In this document: positions 7,383 through 15,135 of the stretch, one piece after another | Layout of the letters: every line of letters begins with the position of its first letter | How positions within the stretch are numbered: the stretch's first letter is position 1 | Source: Kitasatospora aureofaciens | GTDB taxonomy: Bacteria; Actinomycetota; Actinomycetes; Streptomycetales; Streptomycetaceae | Length of the DNA stretch: 64,000 bases | Direction: 5' to 3' | Assembly (NCBI GenBank): GCA_000720845.1 | Contig: JODU01000031.1 | Span: forward strand, 1-64,000 | The notes under the pieces: model-generated | Seen by the model: only the letters and a program-made list of their open reading frames with translations | The model's database searches: none | Told to the model about the DNA's origin: nothing | Translations under genes and position numbers: made by a program

Positions 7383-10300
7383 GTGGGACTCCTGGACCGG
7401 CTGCGGGGTCGTCGGGACGACGGCGAGGGAAACGGGGGCGGGACCGCGGCATCGGCGGCGGGCTCGCCCACGCAGGCGGGTCCGCCCGCGGACACCGGCT
7501 CGCGTCCGGACCCGGGCACGGGCGGCAGTGCGGCATCCGCGCCCGTGGCCGTCGCCGCCTGGACGGGCCTGCCGCCGATCCAGCGCGCCACGGGCGCGGA
7601 CCGTACGGGGGTGGCGGACGCCGCCTTCGGCGGACGCCTTCCGACGTGGCAGGACCCGTCGTTCACCCGGGCGCCGTCCCCGGCGGTACTCGACCCGGCG
7701 GCCGGCGACAGCCTGCTGTCCGGCGCCTTCGACTCGTCGGCCCGTCAGACCTCGTCCACTCCCCTGGCCCGCCCGGCCGGCACACCGCCGGTGCAGCGGA
7801 TGCCGGTCGCGCCGCTGCGCGCGATACCGGCGGACGCACCGGCCCCGGCCACGGCACCGACCGCGCCCGCGGGTTCCGCCCCGAGGGCGCGCGGTGGCGC
7901 GTCGGGTACGCCGGGCCCCACCTCGTCGCCGGCCACGCCCGCGGCCGCGCCGGTCCAGCGGGCGCGTTCCGCCGGGGCGGCGTCGTCCGCCGCGGCCGCG
8001 AGCGCGCCGGCCCAGGCCCCCCGCGGGGTCCGGGTGACCCCGGTGCCGGCACCGCCCGCCGCCCCGCGTCCGCGGCAGTCGCTCACCAAGGCCCCGTCCG
8101 CATCGCCGGCCGCGCAGCGCCGGGCGTTGCCGGCCAGCCGCCGGACCACCGGGTCCGCCCCCGCGTCCTCCGGCACGGCGCCCTCGTCGGCGGACGCCGA
8201 CCGAGCGGACCCCGGCTCGGCACCGGCCGGGGGCGCCTCCCCGGACCACGGTTCCCTCACCCCGACGCCCGCACCGACCGGTGCGCCCGTCCAGCGGGCG
8301 GTACCACCGGCCCCCGGCGCGCCCGGCGACGCCACGGCACCGGCTGCCCCGGTACGGCGGCCCGGCGGCGGCAGCCCGTCGACCCCCGCGCCGGCGAACA
8401 GCGGCACCACACCCGGCGCACCCCCGGTCCAGCGCACCACCGCACAGCCGTCCGGCCCCGTGACGGGCACCCCGGCGCGGCGCGACACGGCGCAGCCCGG
8501 CAACGGCACCCCGGCCGCCTCCGCACCGGCGAACAGCGGCACCACGCCCGGCACACCGCCCGTCCAGCGCGCCACCGCACGACCGTCCGACGGCGGCAGC
8601 CCTTCGACCCCCGCACCGGCGAACAGCGGCACCACGCCGAGCACACCGCCCGTCCAACGGGCCACCCCACGACCGTCCGGCGGCGGCAGCCCTTCGACTC
8701 CCACACCGCCGGTCCAGCGCGCCGCCGCACGACCGTCCGACGGCGACAATCCGGCGGCCACCGCACCGGCGAACAGCGGCACCACGCCGAGCACACCGCC
8801 CGTCCAGCGCGCCGCCGCACGACCGTCCGGCGGCACCAACCAGGCCTCCACACCGACCGACAGGGGCACCGCGTCCGGCACACCGCCGGTCCAGCGAGCC
8901 GCCGCACAGCCGTCCAGCCCCGCGACGGGCACCCCGGCGCGGCGCGACACCCCGCGGCCCGGCAGCGACGACCCGGCGGCCACCGCACCGGCGAACAGCG
9001 CCACCACGCCCAGCGCACCGCCCGTCCAACGGGCCACCCCACGGGCGTCCGGCTCCCGGGCACGACCCGGCAGCGGCAACCCGGCGACCACACCGGCCGA
9101 AAACGGCGGCGCGGCGGACACCCCGGCCCGGCGAACCTCCGCGCCCACCGGCGGCGGCAACCCGGCAGCCACCGCACCCGACAGCGGCGCCACGCCCAGC
9201 GCACCCCCGGCCCAGCGCGCCACCGCACAGCCGTCCGGCGGCGGCAGCCAAACCTCCGCGCCGGCGAACAGCGGCACCGCGTCCGGCACACCGCCGGTCC
9301 AGCGCGCCACCGCACAGCCGTCCGGCCCCACGCCGGCCGAAGCTCCGGGCAACGGCCCCGCGTCCGCCGGCCCGGCCCGGCGGCCCGCCGTACGTCCCGG
9401 CGGCAGCCCGGCGTCCGCACCGGCGGGCGACGGCGCCACGGCGTCGACGCCGCCGGTGCAGCGTGCCGTGCGCCGCACGGACGGCGGCACGACTCCCCCG
9501 GTGGGCGACGGCACCCCCGCCGGCCGACGAGCCGCCGCGCAGCCCGACCGCCCCGCCTCCGCCGGTGACCGCCGGACCGGTGCGCCGGGGACCACGCCGG
9601 CCGGCGCCCCGGTGCAACGGGCCGTGCCGCGGCCCGAGTCGACGTCCCACGCCCCCGTGCGGCCGGTCACGCCCGCGCCCGGCACCACCTCGGACCCGGC
9701 GGCCGGCACCGGCACCCCGCCCACCGACGGCACGGCGGCACCCTCGCCCTCGCCGTCGTCGGGAGCCGCCCCCGTCGGCCCCCCGGTCCAGCGAGCCGTG
9801 TCACCGGCCGACGGCCCCACGGCCCGTACCCCCGCCCCGGGGCCCGGCGGCGACACGGCGACACCGTCCACCGCACGACCCACCGGCACCGGCCACGCCG
9901 CCGGAGGCCGACGGCCCTCGACGACCGCACCCGGCGCTCCCGCCACGCCGGACGGCCGGCAGCCCCCCGTCCAGCGCCGGGCGTCTGCCGCCCAGCCGTC
10001 GCGACCCGTGCAGCCGTCCACGGCTCACCCGGGCGGCGCACCACAGCCGCCGGTCCAGCGGGCGCCGGAGCGGCGGACCGATGACGCGATCACGCCGCCC
10101 TCCGCCACACCGGCGGCACCGGCGGCACCGGCGGCGCCGTCGGCCCCGGCCGAGCCGGGCCCCACGGCCACCGCACCCGCCGCCTCGCCCACCACGCCGG
10201 GCACCCCTCCCGCGCCCACCCCCGCCGTACCGCTGTCCCGGCCGGAAACCGGCAGGACGGCCACCCCGGCGACCCCCGTGCAGCGCAGCGTGGCCGGGCG

Positions 10301-11453
10301 GCGCCCAGGGCTCGGCGCGCCCACCTCGTCCGGCCCCGTCGGCGCCGTACGCCCGAACACGACGCCGACACCGACGGCGGCGCACGCACAGCCGTCGGAA
10401 CCGACACCGGCACCGGCACCAGCACCGGCGTCCACCGCCGCCCCGGCGGGGCCGGCCGGGGCACCCGCGCGTCGTTCCCCGCTCGGCGCGCCCCTCTCCG
10501 CGCCCCCGCCCGACACCACGTCGCTCACCACCCGGCCCCCGGCGCCGGTGCCCTCCGCGACCGAGGGCCGCGTGCCCCCGCCGGTCCAGCGGGCCACCGC
10601 CCAGGCGCTCCCGCCCTCGGCACCCCCCTTCACGACCACGGCGGCCCCCGCCACTCCCGCGGCACCGCCCTTCACAACCACGACCACGACCCCTGCCACT
10701 CCCGCGGCACCGCCCTTCGCCGCCCTGACCACCTCCGCCGCACCGCCCTTCGCGGCCACGGCAACGCCCCCGGCGACACCGCACCTCACGCCTCCGCCGC
10801 CGCCCGGTGGCGGCGGGCCCACACCCTCCGTCGTCCAGCGCGCGCCCGCCAAGGCCGTACCCCTGCGCAAGCCGGTGTCTCCCGGCGCCACCACCGGAGC
10901 CCCGCTCCCGGTGGCCCCGCTGACACCGCCCCGGCCGTCGGCGGCCCGGCCCACGCTGCCCGTCGCCACCCAGGCGGCGGCCCCGGCGCCGCCCACCGGC
11001 ACCACGCCGGACGCCCTCGCCCCGTCCAGCACCGCTTCCGGCGCCGCTTCCGGCGCCGCGTCCGCCGATGCGCCGCCGGTCCAGCGGTTCTTCCGCCGTT
11101 CCCACCGCGCCGGACGCACCACCGCCGCCCTGGCCTCCCACACGGCCGCCACCGTGATGGACAGCCTGACCCGGCTGCACACCCCGTCGTCGTCCCGGCC
11201 CGGCCCGAACGAACCGCCGCCCCCGTACAGCGACCCACCGCCCCCGTACGAGGCGAGCGCGGGCGCACCACCGCCCGAGGACCCTCCACCCGGGTACACG
11301 GCGGTCCCCGAAGGCGGGTTCGACCCGCGTCAACTCACCGACTTCCAGCTCGACGAACTGGTGCACCGGATCATCGGCCGCGTCACCCGGCTCGTCCGCA
11401 CCGAACTGCGTATGGACCGCGAACGGATCGGCAGACTGCGCGACCCGCGCTGA
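7383..11453 (+). CDS. 1356-aa Pro/Ala/Thr-rich PVQR-repeat CIS protein
   Basis: Starts at a GTG three bases after the DUF6760 stop, with GGAGGG upstream. A short N-terminal region (GLLDRLRGRR, then PPIQRATGADRTG and LPTWQDPSF) is followed by about 1200 residues of low-complexity Pro/Ala/Thr/Ser sequence. About 19 PVQR tetrapeptides, plus PIQR, VVQR and AQR variants, recur along it; a typical unit is TPPVQRATARPS with ANSGTTP between units. The last 40 residues form an ordered, charged helical end (DFQLDELVHRIIGRVTRL, RTELRMDRERIGRLRD) that is conserved in similar extensin-like proteins of actinobacterial CIS loci. No separate tape-measure gene is seen in the window, so this protein may fill that role or act as a cargo scaffold. 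The repeats make length variation between strains likely. Confidence 0.8.
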   Translation: MGLLDRLRGRRDDGEGNGGGTAASAAGSPTQAGPPADTGSRPDPGTGGSAASAPVAVAAWTGLPPIQRATGADRTGVADAAFGGRLPTWQDPSFTRAPSPAVLDPAAGDSLLSGAFDSSARQTSSTPLARPAGTPPVQRMPVAPLRAIPADAPAPATAPTAPAGSAPRARGGASGTPGPTSSPATPAAAPVQRARSAGAASSAAAASAPAQAPRGVRVTPVPAPPAAPRPRQSLTKAPSASPAAQRRALPASRRTTGSAPASSGTAPSSADADRADPGSAPAGGASPDHGSLTPTPAPTGAPVQRAVPPAPGAPGDATAPAAPVRRPGGGSPSTPAPANSGTTPGAPPVQRTTAQPSGPVTGTPARRDTAQPGNGTPAASAPANSGTTPGTPPVQRATARPSDGGSPSTPAPANSGTTPSTPPVQRATPRPSGGGSPSTPTPPVQRAAARPSDGDNPAATAPANSGTTPSTPPVQRAAARPSGGTNQASTPTDRGTASGTPPVQRAAAQPSSPATGTPARRDTPRPGSDDPAATAPANSATTPSAPPVQRATPRASGSRARPGSGNPATTPAENGGAADTPARRTSAPTGGGNPAATAPDSGATPSAPPAQRATAQPSGGGSQTSAPANSGTASGTPPVQRATAQPSGPTPAEAPGNGPASAGPARRPAVRPGGSPASAPAGDGATASTPPVQRAVRRTDGGTTPPVGDGTPAGRRAAAQPDRPASAGDRRTGAPGTTPAGAPVQRAVPRPESTSHAPVRPVTPAPGTTSDPAAGTGTPPTDGTAAPSPSPSSGAAPVGPPVQRAVSPADGPTARTPAPGPGGDTATPSTARPTGTGHAAGGRRPSTTAPGAPATPDGRQPPVQRRASAAQPSRPVQPSTAHPGGAPQPPVQRAPERRTDDAITPPSATPAAPAAPAAPSAPAEPGPTATAPAASPTTPGTPPAPTPAVPLSRPETGRTATPATPVQRSVAGRRPGLGAPTSSGPVGAVRPNTTPTPTAAHAQPSEPTPAPAPAPASTAAPAGPAGAPARRSPLGAPLSAPPPDTTSLTTRPPAPVPSATEGRVPPPVQRATAQALPPSAPPFTTTAAPATPAAPPFTTTTTTPATPAAPPFAALTTSAAPPFAATATPPATPHLTPPPPPGGGGPTPSVVQRAPAKAVPLRKPVSPGATTGAPLPVAPLTPPRPSAARPTLPVATQAAAPAPPTGTTPDALAPSSTASGAASGAASADAPPVQRFFRRSHRAGRTTAALASHTAATVMDSLTRLHTPSSSRPGPNEPPPPYSDPPPPYEASAGAPPPEDPPPGYTAVPEGGFDPRQLTDFQLDELVHRIIGRVTRLVRTELRMDRERIGRLRDPR
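8260..9340 (+). repeat. coding tandem repeats of the PVQR protein
   Basis: The DNA repeats imperfectly with the module CCGCCCGTCCAGCGCGCCAC, CGCACGACCGTCC and CCGGCGAACAGCGGCACCAC in varied order. Examples are at 8526-8590, 8614-8680, 8767-8820 and 9260-9320. Long near-identical blocks invite slipped-strand or recombination changes in copy number and also assembly collapse. Confidence 0.75.
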
Positions 11454-11543
11454 CCGGACCGCACCGGCCCCGCCGGACGCCCGGACCGCCCCGAGGGCCA
11501 CGCCCGCCCGCCACCGTTCCCCGACAAGAAAGGTCGACCCCCG

Positions 11544-11966
11544 ATGACCCGTGAGGACCCGGGCTCTTCCATCTGGTTCAGCCTCGCCATCGACGGCGAG
11601 AGCCTCGGCTACTTCAACGGGTGCGAGGGCCTGTCGACCCAGGTGGAGGTGGAACAGCGCCAGGAGGGCGGCAACAACGGCTTCGTCTGGCAGCTGCCCA
11701 CCCGCGTCACCTACTCCAACATCCGGCTGACCCGCCCCCTCACCCCGGACACGGCGAAGGTCGCCAAGTGGATCTCGTCCGTGCAGACCGGCATCAAGCG
11801 GCCCACCGCGCAGATCTCCGCCCTGCGCGCGGACGGGTCGCTGGTCGCCCGCTGGGGGCTGATCGACGTCCTGCCCGTCAGCTGGCAGGGCCCCAGCCTC
11901 GATCCCGGCAGCGCGTCCGTGGCCAACGAGGTGCTGGAGATCGCCCACCACGGGTTCACGGACTGA
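11544..11966 (+). CDS. second CIS tube / tube-initiator protein
   Basis: 140 aa, again the gp19/Hcp-like tube fold: SSIWFSLAIDGESLGYFNGC, EVEVEQRQEGGNNGFVWQLP, SNIRLTRPLTPDTAKVAKWI, ending EVLEIAHHGFTD. Contractile systems usually carry two or three tube paralogues. The one coded next to the LysM and spike genes joins the stacked tube to the baseplate hub. AGAAAGG stands before the ATG. It is 90 bp behind the PVQR-repeat gene, the largest gap in the operon, so a secondary promoter is possible. Confidence 0.9.
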   Translation: MTREDPGSSIWFSLAIDGESLGYFNGCEGLSTQVEVEQRQEGGNNGFVWQLPTRVTYSNIRLTRPLTPDTAKVAKWISSVQTGIKRPTAQISALRADGSLVARWGLIDVLPVSWQGPSLDPGSASVANEVLEIAHHGFTD

Positions 11967-11994
11967 CGGCGCCGCGGAGCAGAGAGGAAGAACC

Positions 11995-12717
11995 ATGGCC
12001 AAGAGCAGCAAGGGCGCCGGCAAGAGCCTCGTACGCGCCAACCTCGCCATCCACGAACCGCCCACCGGCGACTCCACCTCGCCCGGTGCGCTGATCAAGC
12101 GGTTCCCGTTCGAGTTCAACCCGGCGCAGCTGTCGATCAGTCAGCGCGCCCAGTGGAAGGCGACCCCGACGGCAGCCGTGCGGAAGGCCGCCAAGCCGCA
12201 GTTCATGGGCGCCGAGCCGCGGGAGATGACCCTGGAGATCTTCCTGGACTCCTCGATGAAGCCCGACGGCAACACCGTGATGAAGAAGGTGGAGTCGCTG
12301 CTGATCTGCTGCGAGGTCACCGCCAAGAGCCTGGCCGCCGAGCAGCCGTCCCCGCCCTGGGTGATCTTCGAGTGGGGTTCGTTCTCCACGGCCCGGTTCA
12401 GCGCCTACGTCGCGTCCATCGACACCCAGTACACGCTCTTCGGCACGGCCGGCGTCCCCATCCGCGCCACCTGCCAGATGTCCCTGGTGGAGATCCCCGG
12501 CCCGACCCCGAACCAGAACCCGACCTCCGGCGCCCTCACCGCCCAGCGCGTGCACCGGGTCGTCGCGGGGGACTCGCTGCCGTCGCTGGCCTGGAGCGAG
12601 TACGGCAGCGCCAACGCGTGGCGGGTGATCGCCGAGGCCAACGGCATCGACGACCCGTCCCACCTGCCGACCGGTACCGAACTCATCCTGCCGGCCACCG
12701 AGGAGGTGCCTCGCTGA
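11995..12717 (+). CDS. CIS baseplate protein with C-terminal LysM
   Basis: 240 aa, the gp53/Afp7-type baseplate component. The N-terminal part contains FPFEFNPAQLSISQRAQWKA and GAEPREMTLEIFLDSS, typical of this family. Residues about 183-232 form one LysM motif (HRVVAGDSLPSLAWSEYG, WRVIAEANGI, LPTGTELILP). In the particle it sits around the spike hub, where the LysM fold is structural or contacts peptidoglycan. AGAGAGGAAG precedes the ATG. The stop overlaps the next start as TGATG. Confidence 0.92.
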   Translation: MAKSSKGAGKSLVRANLAIHEPPTGDSTSPGALIKRFPFEFNPAQLSISQRAQWKATPTAAVRKAAKPQFMGAEPREMTLEIFLDSSMKPDGNTVMKKVESLLICCEVTAKSLAAEQPSPPWVIFEWGSFSTARFSAYVASIDTQYTLFGTAGVPIRATCQMSLVEIPGPTPNQNPTSGALTAQRVHRVVAGDSLPSLAWSEYGSANAWRVIAEANGIDDPSHLPTGTELILPATEEVPR

Positions 12718-14648
12718 TGGTGCGTCCCTCCTTCTCCAGCATCGTCGAGGTGAAGATCGGTGGGGCGAAGCTGCCCGACACCATCGCCCCGATGCTCACC
12801 GACGGCTGGGTCGACCAGGGCGTCAACGTGCCGGCGGCGTTCCGTCTCACCTTCCGCGACCCCTACCACCGGCTCCTCGGCAAACTGAACGTGCAGTTCG
12901 GCACCAAGGTCGTCATCACGCCGATCGCCGACGGGCACGGCAAGGGCAACCCCCTGCTGACCGGTGAGGTCACCGGTCTGGAGACCGACTACGACGGCAC
13001 CGGCAGCTTCACCGTCATCCGGGGCTACGACTACGGGCACCGGCTGATGCGCCAGCGCCGCGTGGCCGCGTACCGCAACCAGAAGGCCTCCGACATCGCC
13101 CGCAAGCTGGTGGCCATGGACGGCGTCTCCATCGGCCGCATCCAGGCGACCAAGGGCACCTACGGGTTCATCTCCCAGTCCAACGTCACCGACTGGGACT
13201 TCCTCGCCCGGCTCGCCGACGAGAACAAGATGATCATGTATCTGGACTCCAAGGGGAAGTTCCGGTTCGTCACGCCGAAGCCGTCGGCCGGCGCGCCCTC
13301 GCCGAACACGGACGGCGACAAGAGCACCTTCGTCCTCCAGGCCGGCCACGACATCCTGCGGCTGCGGGCCGCCGTCACCGCCGCCGACCAGATCGGCAAG
13401 GTCGAGTCGCGCGGCTGGAACGTCACCACCAAGAAGAAGATCACCGAGACCGCGCCGGCCACCACCGACCCGGGCATCAGCATCAAGTGGACGCCCGGCA
13501 CGGCCGCCGGCAAGTTCAAGCCCGGCAAACTCGTCGAGACCGCCAACCCGTACGACAAGCAGGACGAGGTGCAGAACGCCGCGAAGGCCCTCGCCTCCGA
13601 CGTCACCGCCTCCTTCGCCGAGCTGGAGGTCGCCGCCAACGGCCACCCCGACCTGCGGCCCGGCGTCCCCGTCGCCCTCGCCGACGTCGGCACCCCCTTC
13701 GAGGGCAAGTACACCGTCACCTCGGTACGCCACCACTTCGGCGACGGCGTCGCCTACGAGTCCTGGATCACGGTCAGCGGACGCCAGTGGCGTTCCCTGT
13801 ACGGCCTCGCCTCGGGCGGCAGCGGCGGCACGGACCCGGCGAGCGCCACCCGGCTGCCCAGCGTCGCCAACGCCATCGTCACCGACGTACAGGACCCCCT
13901 CAAGCAGGGCAGGGTCAAGCTGCAGTTCCCGTGGCTGGACGACACCTACGTCAGCGACTGGGCGCGCAGCGTCCAGATGGGCGGCGTGGCGGGCGGCGGC
14001 ATCTTCCCCATGGACGTCGGCGACGAGGTGCTGGTCGCCTTCGACCGGGGGGCACTGGACCACCCGTTCGTGATCGGCGGCCTCTACAACGGCCGGGACG
14101 TGCCGACCAAGAGCGACGTGCCCCTGCACGACGGCCTGAAGAAGAAGGCCGTACGGCACACCCTGTCCGACCGCCAGGGCAACCGGGTCGACCTGCTCAG
14201 CCAGCGCACCGGCGGGCGCAAGCAGGGCGTCCGGATCGCCAGCGGCAACGACAAGCTGACCATCAACCTCGACCGCACCAAGACCGAGATCACCGTCGAC
14301 AGCAAGGGCGCCGTCAAGATCACCGGCAGCCGCTCGGTGTCGGTGGACGCGGGCACCGACCTGTCGCTCAGCGCCAGACGCGCCCTCACCATCAAGAGCG
14401 GCGGCCCGCTCAGCATCCAGAGCAGCATGATCAACATGCGCAGCGGGGGCGTGATCGGAGTCACCGCGGGAGGCGCCCTGAACCTGGGGGCGGCCGGCGC
14501 CGCGACGCTGAGCGCCGGGGCCGCGACGACCATCTCCGGCACCGTCAACGTCCAGATCAACTCCGTCATGACGAGGATCATCGGCGCGTCCCTCGAGGTC
14601 AAGACCCCCATCTTCAAGGTCGCGACCATCCCCGTGCCGGGCCTGTGA
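12717..14648 (+). CDS. VgrG-like central spike protein
   Basis: 643 aa, ATG inside the TGATG overlap with the LysM gene. Residues 1 to about 370 form the gp27/phage-late-control-D hub part (FRLTFRDPYHRLLGKLNVQF, YDYGHRLMRQRR, NVTDWDFLARLADENKM). About 378-465 is the gp5 OB-fold (VTDVQDPLKQGRVKLQFPWL, GIFPMDVGDEVLVAFDRG). The end is a beta-helix needle of repeated short strands with ITVDSKGAVKI, LTIKSGGPLSI and similar. It trimerises to the cell-puncturing tip of the tube. It lacks a lysozyme domain, and no effector extension is attached. No PAAR tip gene follows it. Confidence 0.93.
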   Translation: MVRPSFSSIVEVKIGGAKLPDTIAPMLTDGWVDQGVNVPAAFRLTFRDPYHRLLGKLNVQFGTKVVITPIADGHGKGNPLLTGEVTGLETDYDGTGSFTVIRGYDYGHRLMRQRRVAAYRNQKASDIARKLVAMDGVSIGRIQATKGTYGFISQSNVTDWDFLARLADENKMIMYLDSKGKFRFVTPKPSAGAPSPNTDGDKSTFVLQAGHDILRLRAAVTAADQIGKVESRGWNVTTKKKITETAPATTDPGISIKWTPGTAAGKFKPGKLVETANPYDKQDEVQNAAKALASDVTASFAELEVAANGHPDLRPGVPVALADVGTPFEGKYTVTSVRHHFGDGVAYESWITVSGRQWRSLYGLASGGSGGTDPASATRLPSVANAIVTDVQDPLKQGRVKLQFPWLDDTYVSDWARSVQMGGVAGGGIFPMDVGDEVLVAFDRGALDHPFVIGGLYNGRDVPTKSDVPLHDGLKKKAVRHTLSDRQGNRVDLLSQRTGGRKQGVRIASGNDKLTINLDRTKTEITVDSKGAVKITGSRSVSVDAGTDLSLSARRALTIKSGGPLSIQSSMINMRSGGVIGVTAGGALNLGAAGAATLSAGAATTISGTVNVQINSVMTRIIGASLEVKTPIFKVATIPVPGL

Positions 14649-14682
14649 CGAAGCGTTTCCGAGGAAGGCAGGTTGCTCTCTG

Positions 14683-15135
14683 ATGGCCGAACAGTTCGTC
14701 GGCTCCGGCTGGTCGTTCCCCCTGCGGATCGGGCCCACCGGCGGGATCGCCCTCGTCAGCGGCGAGCAGGAGGTGGAGGAGGCCATGCGGCTCATCCTCG
14801 CCACCGCGCCCGGAGAGCGGCCGATGCGCCCGGAGTTCGGCTGCGCCATCCACGACCTCGTCTTCGCCCCCGTCAACGAGCAGACGGCCGGCCGCATCCA
14901 GCACGAGGTGTATGTCACCCTGGACCGCTGGGAACCACGCATCGAGGTCCACGACGTGGACGTCACCACCGGCGAGGAACAGAACGTCCTCTTCATCGAC
15001 GTCCGTTACTCGATCCGCGGCACCAACAACCCGCGCAGCCTCGTGTTCCCGTTCTACGTCATCCCCTCCCACGACGAGCCCGACCTCCCCGACGCTCCGG
15101 CCGGTCTCCCGGGCTCTCCCGAAAGCGACCGCTGA
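14683..15135 (+). CDS. gp25-like baseplate wedge protein
   Basis: 150 aa. The gp25 (W-type, lysozyme-like without activity) signature is clear: VEEAMRLILATAPGERPMRP, EFGCAIHDLVFAPVNEQTAG, RWEPRIEVHDVDVT and FIDVRYSIRGTNNPRSLVFP. It docks the first sheath ring on the baseplate and is one of the most conserved CIS proteins. GAGGAAGG is placed well before the ATG. Its TGA overlaps the ATG of the next gene. Confidence 0.93.
   Translation: MAEQFVGSGWSFPLRIGPTGGIALVSGEQEVEEAMRLILATAPGERPMRPEFGCAIHDLVFAPVNEQTAGRIQHEVYVTLDRWEPRIEVHDVDVTTGEEQNVLFIDVRYSIRGTNNPRSLVFPFYVIPSHDEPDLPDAPAGLPGSPESDR

Noticed and set aside
8360..9340. CRISPR-like regular repeats
   Set aside because: The repeats are in-frame coding modules of variable order and length, with no unique spacers and no cas genes nearby.
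7646..10728. Very long open frames on both strands opposite or within the PVQR-repeat gene
   Set aside because: They are by-products of GC-rich repeats; their products are Arg/Gly/His/Pro runs without domains, and codon third-position GC fits only the called frame.
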